From assembly GCA_022360015.1 (NCBI GenBank), contig JAKSDQ010000152.1, positions 1 through 64,000 on the forward strand: a stretch of DNA of 64,000 nucleotides. Direction: 5' to 3'. The notes below the pieces were generated by a model, which saw only the letters and a program-made list of their open reading frames with translations, searched no databases and was not told the origin of the DNA. A program made the position numbers and the translations under genes. This document shows positions 45,065-53,392 of this stretch, piece after piece. Within the stretch, counting starts at the first letter, position 1; every line of letters begins with the position of its first letter. This DNA is from Cytophagales bacterium (GTDB lineage: Bacteria > Bacteroidota > Bacteroidia > Cytophagales > Cyclobacteriaceae).

Positions 45065-45136
45065 GCCAAACTCCAGAAGTCAGTCATAGTATGACTATAG
45101 ATTAAAGGGCCAAACTCCAGAGTCATAGTATGACTA
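45065..45136. repeat. Tandem repeat with embedded perfect palindromes
   Basis: GCCAAACTCCAGA is followed by AGTCATAGTATGACT twice (palindromes at 45082-45096 and 45121-45135), so the unit recurs at 45065-45097 and 45109-45136. Each 15-mer is a perfect palindrome around a central G. It lies about 100 bases upstream of the S41 peptidase in an otherwise empty 486-base spacer and could be a tandem operator. Confidence 0.6.
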
Positions 45137-45234
45137 GAAACGTATAAGAAGACCAATCACCAAATAACCGGCCCCAAATACCTGATAAATTCTTTAAATT
45201 GTGGTACTATGATCATATATTTGCATGATCCGAT

Positions 45235-46605
45235 ATGAGAATAATTTTAGCTGTCATAATACTGGGAACGCCATTTTTTGCCGCCGGGCAAATTGAACAG
45301 TTTTCAGTGCGTGAACTGAGGGAGGATCTGGCGTTTCTGAAAATGTCTATCGAAAAGTTTAATCCTGCCCTGTATCAATACAACCACAAAGCTGAATTCG
45401 ATCGGTTGTTTGACGAAATATATCAATCGATCGATGAACCGTTAACACGACTCGAGTTTTTTAAAGCAGTTTCTCTTTTGACTGCCGGTGCAAAAGAGGG
45501 GCATTTTGTAATTGGCAGTGTTCATAATAAAGTGAGCAAAATCTACAGTGGATTTTTCGACGGAACTTTTCAATATTTGCCTCTGGGCTTAACCTTTCTT
45601 GACAACCGCGCCTACATTTCAGGGAGCCACCGCGCAGATTCCACCCTGCAGAAAGGTTGGGAAGTACTGGAGATCAACGGTGAAAAAATGGGCCGGATCA
45701 TAGAAAGGTTACTACCGTTTATTCCTGCCGATGGCGATATCCTTACTGCCAAATATTACAAGTTAAACACTAATTTTCCGGTCCTATATTATTGGTACAT
45801 CGATCAGCCCGCTAATTTTAAACTCAAAGTCTTACCGACTGGCTCATCGTCACCGTTCACTGTCAACATTTCCGCTACTAATCACATGGCTATGACCAAC
45901 CGGCCGGAAGAGGGAATTGATGATGAATATGAACCGAAAAAAGACATCGACGAATTTTACGAGTTGAAGCTGGAACAGGATCTGGCGGTTTTAAAACTAA
46001 AAAGCTTTAACCATCAGTTGATAGAGAAATACCGAATTGATCCCGGGGAATTTTATAAATCCATATTCCGGAAACTTGCTGATAAAAACATTAAAAACCT
46101 CATCTTAGATTTGAGGGATAACGGAGGTGGCAGCAGGGAGTTTGTCAGGCAGCTTGTGCCTTATCTTTTAAAAGGGAAAGAAGAAGGCATGTTATACCAA
46201 ACCGTTTCTTATTTTGGGCAGATGAAGAAATATCCGATACCAAAGCCTAAGCCTTATGCTTTTAAAGGAAAACTGTATGTACTGATCAATGGAGGCAGTT
46301 TTTCTAACGGTTCCGTTATAGCCCGTTTTGCCAAGGAATTTGCAGATGCTACCATCATCGGTGAGGAATCAGGCAGCCGTTATGAAGGATTTGCTACAGG
46401 TTCGGCCGCCTATGTGAATCTCCCCAATACGCTGATAGAAATTCATATTCCCAGGTACTGGATAAAATATGGTCATCAAAGCAGGCAAAACACTTCCAAC
46501 CGGGGGGTGTTACCCCATTATTCGATTCATTACTCTATCGATGAAATACTGAATCGCAAAGACAAGGAGATTGAAAAAGCCAGGGCATTGATCACGGGCA
46601 GCTAG
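45235..46605 (+). CDS. Exported S41 family peptidase
   Basis: The 456-aa protein has a signal peptide (IILAVIILGTPFFAAG). A helical N-terminal domain precedes a PDZ-like segment (KGWEVLEINGEKM) and the C-terminal protease (tail-specific) domain of family S41 at about 250-430: LILDLRDNGGGSREFV, YVLINGGSFSNGSVIARFAK (catalytic Ser), IIGEESGSRYEG. Acts in the periplasm or outside. Related Bacteroidota proteins are annotated only as S41 peptidases. Monocistronic. Confidence 0.85.
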   Translation: MRIILAVIILGTPFFAAGQIEQFSVRELREDLAFLKMSIEKFNPALYQYNHKAEFDRLFDEIYQSIDEPLTRLEFFKAVSLLTAGAKEGHFVIGSVHNKVSKIYSGFFDGTFQYLPLGLTFLDNRAYISGSHRADSTLQKGWEVLEINGEKMGRIIERLLPFIPADGDILTAKYYKLNTNFPVLYYWYIDQPANFKLKVLPTGSSSPFTVNISATNHMAMTNRPEEGIDDEYEPKKDIDEFYELKLEQDLAVLKLKSFNHQLIEKYRIDPGEFYKSIFRKLADKNIKNLILDLRDNGGGSREFVRQLVPYLLKGKEEGMLYQTVSYFGQMKKYPIPKPKPYAFKGKLYVLINGGSFSNGSVIARFAKEFADATIIGEESGSRYEGFATGSAAYVNLPNTLIEIHIPRYWIKYGHQSRQNTSNRGVLPHYSIHYSIDEILNRKDKEIEKARALITGS

Positions 46606-46706
46606 CTTATTAAAATGAATGCGTGAATGGTTTTGTTGGGTTTTATTCGTAAATTCCGTTTTTAATATTCATACTAACATTTTTTAGATAGTAATTTGCA
46701 AATAAA

Positions 46707-47285
46707 ATGATCATGGTGGTCACAAGGTACTTTTTAATCTCATTCATTTTAGCCGCAACACTTTCAGGTACAAAGGCCCAGGAAATCAAATTCGGTGTTA
46801 AGGGTGGTTTAAACCTCGCCGATCTGGGTGGTGATTCAGGTGATACAGATTTCCGATTGGGTATTCATGCAGGTGGGTTTGTTTCCATCCCTGTTCTGAC
46901 AAACTTCAGGGTGCAACCCGAAATACTCTACTCACAGCAAGGTGCACAAGCTGATTTTGGGAGTGATGAACAAAAGTATGACTATCTCAACATTCCTGTT
47001 ATGGTTAAATTCAGGCTCACTAAAAATTTTAACCTGCATGCCGGACCACAACTTGGCATATTGCTATCTGCCAAGGAAGAATTCAGAGGCGACGAAGAAG
47101 ATGTAAAAGATACATTAACATCCACCGATTTTGGGGTGGGTTTCGGACTGGGTTATGAAACAAGTGATAACGTAAGCATCGATGTAAGATACAACCTGGG
47201 AATCACAGATATAGTTGATGATACAATAGATGTATTCTCCCTAAACAATCAGGTGATACAAGTATCGCTGGGGATAGCTTTCTAG
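46707..47285 (+). CDS. Porin-like outer-membrane beta-barrel protein
   Basis: The 192-aa protein has a signal peptide (ILAATLSGTKAQ). It then shows the PorT/outer-membrane beta-barrel domain: EIKFGVKGGLNLADL, RLGIHAGGFVSIP, NFRVQPEILYSQQGA, YLNIPVMVKFRLTKNFNLHA, GVGFGLGYETSDNVSIDVRY. It likely forms a small eight-stranded barrel in the outer membrane, of unknown specificity. The start could be Met1 or Met3. Confidence 0.85.
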   Translation: MIMVVTRYFLISFILAATLSGTKAQEIKFGVKGGLNLADLGGDSGDTDFRLGIHAGGFVSIPVLTNFRVQPEILYSQQGAQADFGSDEQKYDYLNIPVMVKFRLTKNFNLHAGPQLGILLSAKEEFRGDEEDVKDTLTSTDFGVGFGLGYETSDNVSIDVRYNLGITDIVDDTIDVFSLNNQVIQVSLGIAF

Positions 47286-47317
47286 CCTTTTGTTAATTTT
47301 TTAACAGTAGCTTTGAT

Positions 47318-47524
47318 ATGATACGACTTGTATTTTTTGCCGCCATCCTGGTTACAATTTATTTTATTGTTAAAAGACTTTTACAGCCATCAGCCTTTGT
47401 GCGTTGCGGCCGATGTGAGGGTAAGGGTTTCTGGTATTCCGCCAGGGAAAAAGTGATTTGTGACTGGTGGCTGTCAACCTTTAGCACCCTTTATATCTTT
47501 TATATCTATGGTAAATCCATATGA
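47318..47524 (+). CDS. Small membrane protein with half of a Cys-rich zinc motif
   Basis: The 68-aa protein has an N-terminal helix (LVFFAAILVTIYFIVKRLL), then CGRCEGKGFWYSAREKVICD. The CxxCxGxG half is like the DnaJ zinc module. The second CxxC half is missing: after ICD come WWLSTF in place of WCNGTG-like residues. It may be a truncated relative of small DnaJ-zinc membrane proteins common in Bacteroidota. The tail STLYIFYIYGKSI is hydrophobic. Confidence 0.55.
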   Translation: MIRLVFFAAILVTIYFIVKRLLQPSAFVRCGRCEGKGFWYSAREKVICDWWLSTFSTLYIFYIYGKSI

Positions 47525-47661
47525 TTTTTGATGCACCTAATGCAACCGTAAGATTGATTTCAATTGTTGCTGTTGCCTTTGCAGATAATTGATTATTTTT
47601 AATTTTTTACTTTAATCAGCCATTAGGTGACAAATTTTTTTAATCTATCAACATTAAATAA

Positions 47662-48951
47662 GTGGACCGAACTACTATTGAAGCCTTAGAATTAGCCCTG
47701 GAAGCTTCTCCTGACAATTTGCTTTTAAGAAAGCAGGTAGCACAGGGGTATTTTAGTTTGGGTGATTTTGACAAAGCCAAGGAGCATCTCAATGTTGTTT
47801 TGCAGCAGGAGTCTAACAAAGAGTCTAAAGCCTTACTCGCCCAATGTTATTTAAAACTGGGTAATAACAGTCCTGGCATTATTATTTGTGAAGAATTGCT
47901 GGCCGAAGATATAGACAGGGATTTGCTTCCTACCTATTTGCAGCTACTGATCAATGACGGCCAGATAGATGAAGCCATTACACAGTACCAAAGCTATCAG
48001 TTAAAATTTCCTGACTGGCGTGATGATCAAATTGAATCCCAATTGAAAATATCCACAAAGCCTGTACAGGAGGAAACAGCCTATAATCCATTTTTAGAAA
48101 AACCTGACATTGATTTTTCCAAAGTCGGGGGGATGGAAAATGTCAAAGAGGAAATCAGGATCAAAATCATCCAGCCTTTGGTCAACCCTGACCTTTTTAA
48201 GGCATTTGGCAAAAAGGCTGGTGGAGGTATTCTTATGTACGGCCCCCCCGGCTGTGGCAAGACTTATTTATCCAGGGCTACTGCGGGAGAGATCGATTCA
48301 AAATTTCTTTCAATTGGCATTGAGGAGATTATGGACATGTGGTTAGGCGGAAGTGAAAAAAACCTGCATGAAAAATTTGAGGTAGCGCGTAAGAACAATC
48401 CCTGTGTTCTTTTTTTTGATGAGATCGATGCATTGGGAAGCAAAAGAAACGATCTGAAGCAGTCAGCAGGTCGCAATGTGATCAATCAGCTTTTGAAAGA
48501 AATGGACGGCATTGACTCACAGAATGAAGGTCTGCTAATCCTTGGTGCCACCAACTCACCCTGGCATATGGATAGCGCCTTTTTGCGACCTGGCAGGTTC
48601 GATCGTATTATTTTTGTTCCTCCGCCAGATGAAGAAGCCAGGGAGCAAATATTGAAACTTCAGCTAGCCGACAAGCCCATCAAAGAAATTGATTACAAAA
48701 AAATTGCGGTAAAAACCAGCGATTTCAGTGGAGCCGACATCAAAATGCTGATCGATCTTGTTGTAGAAGATAAGTTACGAGTATCCATGAAAACCGGAAA
48801 AGTTGAAACCATTACCACAAAAGATCTCCTTGGCACCTGCAAAAAGGTAAGGCCAAGTACCAAGGAATGGTTTAATACCGCCAGAAATTATGCCCTTTAT
48901 TCTAATGTCTCGGGTATTTATGACGACATAAAAAAATATCTAAAATTGTAG
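47662..48951 (+). CDS. TPR-AAA ATPase
   Basis: The 429-aa protein begins (GTG 47662) with TPR-like helices (residues about 1-120: LLLRKQVAQGYFSLGDFDKA, EAITQYQSYQLKFPDWRDDQ). A single AAA domain of the Cdc48/FtsH/ATAD1 type follows, with Walker A GPPGCGKT (194-201), Walker B FFDEID (251-256), and sensor/arginine-finger region AFLRPGRFDRIIF (306-318). Its helical lid includes SDFSGADIKMLIDLVVEDKL. It may be an unfoldase or membrane-extraction ATPase. The next gene starts 5 bases after its stop and encodes a TPR membrane protein, so the two likely work together. Confidence 0.82.
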   Translation: MDRTTIEALELALEASPDNLLLRKQVAQGYFSLGDFDKAKEHLNVVLQQESNKESKALLAQCYLKLGNNSPGIIICEELLAEDIDRDLLPTYLQLLINDGQIDEAITQYQSYQLKFPDWRDDQIESQLKISTKPVQEETAYNPFLEKPDIDFSKVGGMENVKEEIRIKIIQPLVNPDLFKAFGKKAGGGILMYGPPGCGKTYLSRATAGEIDSKFLSIGIEEIMDMWLGGSEKNLHEKFEVARKNNPCVLFFDEIDALGSKRNDLKQSAGRNVINQLLKEMDGIDSQNEGLLILGATNSPWHMDSAFLRPGRFDRIIFVPPPDEEAREQILKLQLADKPIKEIDYKKIAVKTSDFSGADIKMLIDLVVEDKLRVSMKTGKVETITTKDLLGTCKKVRPSTKEWFNTARNYALYSNVSGIYDDIKKYLKL

Positions 48952-48956
48952 TTTCA

Positions 48957-50156
48957 ATGATTTTTGAACATCTATCCAAAATCCAGTTACTCATAGAAAG
49001 GAATAAACTGGATTTGGCACAGCAGCAAATTACGGAAGCTTTAACTACTTATCCTGATTCCGGGACCCTGTTTGGGTTGCAAGCTGAGATTTATCTGAAA
49101 AAACAAGAACACAAAAAGGCAAAATCTGCCATAGACAAAGCCCTGGGACTAGACCCTGAAGACGATTACCTGTATCTGCTTAAATCCCAGATATGGCTTC
49201 AACTGGGCTATCATAATGAGGCACTCAAAGCCATTGACGATGCCATTAACTATAATCCGGAATCCGCTACTTACTACGGGGCAAAGGCTGAAATTCTGAT
49301 CATGAAAAAGCAGTTTAAGGAGGCTGAAAAATTTGCGAACAAAGGCCTGGAAACGGATCCTGAAGATTTGCTTTCCAACAACATGCTTTCTATGGCGCAA
49401 ACAAAACTCGGACAAGCTAATCAGGCTTATGAAAGACTGGAAAGCATGCTTACCGATGACCCGGAAAACGCATTGACACAAGCCAATACGGGTTATCATT
49501 TCTTACAACAAGGCAATGTCAAAAAAGCCAAGGAGCATTTTGCCGTCGCTTTGCAGGATGATCCAAACTTTGAATTTGCCAGAGCCGGTATGCTGGAAGC
49601 AATCAAAGCAACCAACTGGCTTTATCGTAAGTTATTAATGTTCTCATTCTGGATGGAAAAGCTGGGGTCCAGAAACAAATGGTTCTTCCTCATCGGAATT
49701 ATTGTGGTGGTTAAATTAATCCCGGTGCTGCTGCCCTTCTATTTGGTTTTTGTTTTCTGGACATGGTTTACCGGTCCGGTGAGCGATGTCATGCTCTACT
49801 TTGATCAATATGGTAAGTACCTGATGACCAAAAAAAATCGCATCCTAACGGAAATTAACATTGGGATGATAACTGTGACGCTTTTGAGCATAATTCTTGG
49901 ACTTACCATTGACGATGGATTTTTTGGATTGGCATTTGGTTCGTTTTTATCCATTATTCCGGTTTATCAGCTCGATATGGTAAGCAAAATATCCAAAAAA
50001 GCAGTACTGGGCGGATTTGCAGTTTTGTTTACCGGATTGGGAGTGGGGATCATGCTGGCTTCGATCATGAACGCTGAGATAGTTTCCGGTTTATGGCTCG
50101 GTTTATTAATTTCATCCGTCGCTTTTACCTGGATTTCTTCCCTGATGCATCGCTAA
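48957..50156 (+). CDS. TPR-repeat membrane protein, partner of the TPR-AAA ATPase
   Basis: This 399-aa protein has about six tetratricopeptide repeats in its first 215 residues (LFGLQAEIYLKKQEHKKAKS, LYLLKSQIWLQLGYHNEALK, TYYGAKAEILIMKKQFKEAE, QANTGYHFLQQGNVKKAKEH). At least four membrane helices follow (WFFLIGIIVVVKLIPVLLPF, MITVTLLSIILGLTI, FGLAFGSFLSIIPVYQL, AVLFTGLGVGIMLASIM, GLWLGLLISSVAFTWISSLM). The TPR arm would face the cytoplasm, a docking surface for the TPR-AAA protein encoded 5 bases upstream. No functional name is known to me. Confidence 0.75.
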   Translation: MIFEHLSKIQLLIERNKLDLAQQQITEALTTYPDSGTLFGLQAEIYLKKQEHKKAKSAIDKALGLDPEDDYLYLLKSQIWLQLGYHNEALKAIDDAINYNPESATYYGAKAEILIMKKQFKEAEKFANKGLETDPEDLLSNNMLSMAQTKLGQANQAYERLESMLTDDPENALTQANTGYHFLQQGNVKKAKEHFAVALQDDPNFEFARAGMLEAIKATNWLYRKLLMFSFWMEKLGSRNKWFFLIGIIVVVKLIPVLLPFYLVFVFWTWFTGPVSDVMLYFDQYGKYLMTKKNRILTEINIGMITVTLLSIILGLTIDDGFFGLAFGSFLSIIPVYQLDMVSKISKKAVLGGFAVLFTGLGVGIMLASIMNAEIVSGLWLGLLISSVAFTWISSLMHR

Positions 50157-50386
50157 CATCATGAGGCAAGAAAACCCTGTTAACGTGGGATTTCGCTCGT
50201 GCTAACACAATGTAAATAGCTACAGTCAGAAGTGACTGTTGCAACGTTTTGTCCAAAACTCTTTGCCCAATAAAATGAAAATACAGCCAAATGCTCAAGT
50301 TGTGCAACAGCCTAAAATACTTATTGAACAGCCCCACTTTGGAAAGCCTTTAGACTCAGGTACTCCCTGTTTACAGATGCTGACCT

Positions 50387-50854
50387 TTAAAACTCAATGT
50401 AGACGTGATGGGTCTTTTTCCTCACAGACAGTGAAAATCGCGATTCCAGATTACTGATGTTGGGCACAACAGAAAGTTTTTCCAATACAAACTGATTGTA
50501 TTTTTCAATATCTTCCAGCAGCACCTGAATCAGGAAATCAGAATCGCCCGACACATGATGGCACTCTATTACTTCTTCAAAGCTCACCACCCTTTCTACA
50601 AAAGCCTCTACCGAGGCCCTTGTGTGATCTTTGATGGAGATATGAATGAACGCTGTCAGTTTTTTTCCCAAAAGCGTGGGATTAAGAATAGCTACATAGC
50701 GGTCGATTACCCCGATTTTTTCCAACCTTTTTATCCGTTCAAAAACCGGTGTGGTTGAAAGATTAAGCTTACCCGCAATCTCCTTAATGGTGCTCCTGGC
50801 ATCCCTTTGCAAAAGGTCAAGAATTTTTAAATCGACAGCATCCAATTTTATCAT
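50387..50854 (-). CDS. Lrp/AsnC family transcriptional regulator
   Basis: The 155-aa protein has an N-terminal HTH (LDAVDLKILDLLQRDARSTI, KLNLSTTPVFERIKRLEK) and a C-terminal RAM ligand-binding domain (TAFIHISIKDHTRASVEAFV, VIECHHVSGDSDFLIQVLLE). It is divergent from the tyrosine catabolism operon (176-base gap), so it is probably its regulator, sensing tyrosine or a breakdown product. That link is contextual only. Confidence 0.88.
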   Translation of the reverse strand: MIKLDAVDLKILDLLQRDARSTIKEIAGKLNLSTTPVFERIKRLEKIGVIDRYVAILNPTLLGKKLTAFIHISIKDHTRASVEAFVERVVSFEEVIECHHVSGDSDFLIQVLLEDIEKYNQFVLEKLSVVPNISNLESRFSLSVRKKTHHVYIEF

Positions 50855-50896
50855 AGAAAATTATTCCAATCCGGCCATTACTGAAACAAAATAAGG

Positions 50897-50938
50897 GAAA
50901 ATATTTCTAAAATATGGATTCTGGCAGAATATTTTTCT
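50897..50938. promoter_or_regulatory. Candidate Lrp operator between divergent genes
   Basis: GAAAATATTTCT (50897-50908) and AGAATATTTTTC (50926-50937) are near-inverted arms in the Lrp/hppD intergenic region. Position and AT-rich dyad fit an Lrp-type site, but symmetry is imperfect and the area is AT-rich. Confidence 0.35.
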
Positions 50939-51030
50939 ACAAAAAACTGTTAAACCAATTTTAATTCCAATATTAGATCGATTTTGAGTATTATTGCATA
51001 ACGGAACAACACATTTTAAACAACATAAAT

Positions 51031-52176
51031 ATGACCTTAAAAACTGCCAATCCGGCTGGTCCTCAACGTACAGGTCAACCGGAAGAATCGGATTTTTTGC
51101 CGATCAACGGTACCGATTATATCGAGTTATATGTAAGCAATGCCAAACAGGCTGCCCATTTCTATAAAACAGCCTTTGGCTTTCAGTCTTACGCTTTTGC
51201 AGGTTTGGAAACCGGTTTAAAAGACCGGGAAAGTTATGTGGTAAGTCAGGACAAAATCCGCCTGATGCTTACTTCGCCACTACATAAAGACAGTGAAATC
51301 GGAAAACACATAGAAAGACACGGTGACGGTGTAAAGGTGGTGGCACTCTGGGTCGATGATGCCACCAGGTCTTATCAAGAGACGGTTAAAAGGGGGGCCA
51401 GGTCCTATCTCGAACCTTTTACCCTTCAGGATGAAAATGGGGAGGCGGTCATGTCCGGAATTCATACTTATGGTGACACAGTACATGTATTTGTGGAAAG
51501 AAAGAATTATCGGGGCGTTTTCCTTCCGGGATTTAAACGATGGGAAACTACTTATAATCCTGAACCGGTAGGTTTGAAATATGTAGACCATATGGTGGGT
51601 AATGTAGGTTGGAACGAAATGAATACCTGGGTGGATTTTTATGCCAATGTTATGGGGTTCAAACAAATTATTTCCTTTGATGACAAAGACATTTCCACTG
51701 ATTACACCGCCTTAATGAGTAAGGTAATGAGTAACGGCAACGGCAGAATCAAGTTTCCGATTAATGAACCGGCTGAGGGTAAAAAGAAATCCCAGGTGGA
51801 AGAGTACCTCGATTTTTATGATGGTGCCGGTGTGCAGCATATTGCTGTGGCTACCGACAACATTATTGAGACGGTGACAGCCTTGCAATCAAGAGGGGTT
51901 GAGTTTCTAAGGGTACCGGGAACCTATTACGATACGCTCCTCGACAGGGTAGGAACCATAGACGAAGACCTGGCACCACTGAAAAAGCTGGGAATACTCG
52001 TAGACCGCGACGACGAAGGGTATCTGCTACAGATATTTACCCGGCCGGTGGGATCGAGACCGACTTTGTTTTTTGAAATAATTCAGAGAAAAGGTGCAAA
52101 ATCTTTTGGTAAGGGTAATTTTAAGGCCCTGTTTGAAGCCATAGAACGCGAACAGGAATTAAGGGGTACCCTTTGA
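51031..52176 (+). CDS. hppD: 4-hydroxyphenylpyruvate dioxygenase
   Basis: The 381-aa Fe(II) dioxygenase converts 4-hydroxyphenylpyruvate to homogentisate. It has two VOC domains. The iron facial triad is visible as His187 (VDHMVGN), His270 (GVQHIAVAT) and Glu349 (LFFEIIQRKG). The C-terminal gate helix GKGNFKALFEAIEREQ is present. First gene of the hppD-hmgA-fahA-flavin reductase operon, spacing 33 bases to hmgA. Confidence 0.95.
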   Translation: MTLKTANPAGPQRTGQPEESDFLPINGTDYIELYVSNAKQAAHFYKTAFGFQSYAFAGLETGLKDRESYVVSQDKIRLMLTSPLHKDSEIGKHIERHGDGVKVVALWVDDATRSYQETVKRGARSYLEPFTLQDENGEAVMSGIHTYGDTVHVFVERKNYRGVFLPGFKRWETTYNPEPVGLKYVDHMVGNVGWNEMNTWVDFYANVMGFKQIISFDDKDISTDYTALMSKVMSNGNGRIKFPINEPAEGKKKSQVEEYLDFYDGAGVQHIAVATDNIIETVTALQSRGVEFLRVPGTYYDTLLDRVGTIDEDLAPLKKLGILVDRDDEGYLLQIFTRPVGSRPTLFFEIIQRKGAKSFGKGNFKALFEAIEREQELRGTL

Positions 52177-52209
52177 TGTTAAGCAATTACACAATTAAAG
52201 AATAGTCCA

Positions 52210-53370
52210 ATGCCCATATATCACACGCTCGGAAAAATTCCTCCAAAAAGGCACACGATTTTCAAAAAGCCCAATGGAAATTTATATTACGAACAACTTT
52301 TCGGTACGATTGGCTTTGATGGTATGTCTTCTTTGATGTACCATACACACAGGCCAACAATGGTCAAAGGGGTAATCAATACGGTCGATGTCAACCCAAA
52401 AATTGCCGTGCAAAAAAATATGTCGGCCAGGTTACTCAAAGGTATGGAAGTGAAGCCTAAAGATGATTTTTTGGAAAGCCGTGAACTGGTGCTGGTCAAT
52501 AACGATGTGCTGATTGGACTGGCAGCACCAAGAAAATCGTTAAAAAGCTACTTTTACAAAAATGCTGATGCCGATGAGCTGCTCTTTATTCACCAGGGCT
52601 CGGGAAAATTGCGAACTTTACTGGGCAATATTTCTTTTGAATATGGTGACTACCTTGTTATTCCAAGGGGAACGATTTACCAGATCGATTTTGATACAGA
52701 AGATAACCGGCTGCTGTATGCCGAATCGCACCACCCTATTTATACACCTAAAAAGTACCGGAACTGGTTCGGGCAGCTATTGGAACATGCACCATTTTGT
52801 GAGAGGGATTACAAATTACCTGAGGAGCTAGAGACCTATGATGAAACCGGTGAATTCATAATCAAAGTAAAAAAAGAAGGCATGTTGCATGAAATAGTTT
52901 ATGCGAGTCATCCCTTCGACGTGGTAGGATGGGATGGCTATAATTATCCCTATGGGTTTTCCATTCATAATTTCGAACCGATCACAGGCCGGATCCATCA
53001 GCCGCCACCGGTACACCAGACCTTTGAAACCAGTACGTTTGTGGTATGTTCCTTCTGTCCCAGGTTATATGATTATCATCCCCAATCCATCCCGGCCCCC
53101 TACAATCATTCCAATATTGACTCAGATGAGGTTTTGTACTATGTAGACGGGGATTTTATGAGCCGGAATAACATTGAAAAAGGCCATATCACCTTGCATC
53201 CGGGCGGTATTCCCCATGGCCCCCACCCGGGAGCATATGAAAGAAGTATCGGCCAAAAAGAAACACAAGAGCTGGCAGTGATGATCGACACTTTTAAACC
53301 TTTAAAAATTACTGAAAATGCTTTAAAATTGGATGATGGAAAATATTTCCAATCCTGGTTAGAAAATTGA
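52210..53370 (+). CDS. hmgA: Homogentisate 1,2-dioxygenase
   Basis: The 386-aa cupin-type ring-cleaving dioxygenase turns homogentisate into maleylacetoacetate. Recognisable segments are YYEQLFGTIGFDGMSSLMYH, NADADELLFIHQGSGKLRT, PPPVHQTFETSTFVVCSFCP and VLYYVDGDFMSR, with LHPGGIPHGPHPG near the metal site. Length is somewhat shorter than the human enzyme but normal for the bacterial short form. Second gene of the tyrosine operon; 22 bases separate it from fahA. Confidence 0.92.
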   Translation: MPIYHTLGKIPPKRHTIFKKPNGNLYYEQLFGTIGFDGMSSLMYHTHRPTMVKGVINTVDVNPKIAVQKNMSARLLKGMEVKPKDDFLESRELVLVNNDVLIGLAAPRKSLKSYFYKNADADELLFIHQGSGKLRTLLGNISFEYGDYLVIPRGTIYQIDFDTEDNRLLYAESHHPIYTPKKYRNWFGQLLEHAPFCERDYKLPEELETYDETGEFIIKVKKEGMLHEIVYASHPFDVVGWDGYNYPYGFSIHNFEPITGRIHQPPPVHQTFETSTFVVCSFCPRLYDYHPQSIPAPYNHSNIDSDEVLYYVDGDFMSRNNIEKGHITLHPGGIPHGPHPGAYERSIGQKETQELAVMIDTFKPLKITENALKLDDGKYFQSWLEN

Positions 53371-53392
53371 CAGTTAAAACCACCATCAGCAT

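Noticed and set aside
44905-45156. 83-aa minus-strand open frame with repeats SHTMT
   Set aside because: It is created by the palindromic tandem repeat at 45065-45136; no family or ribosome-binding site.
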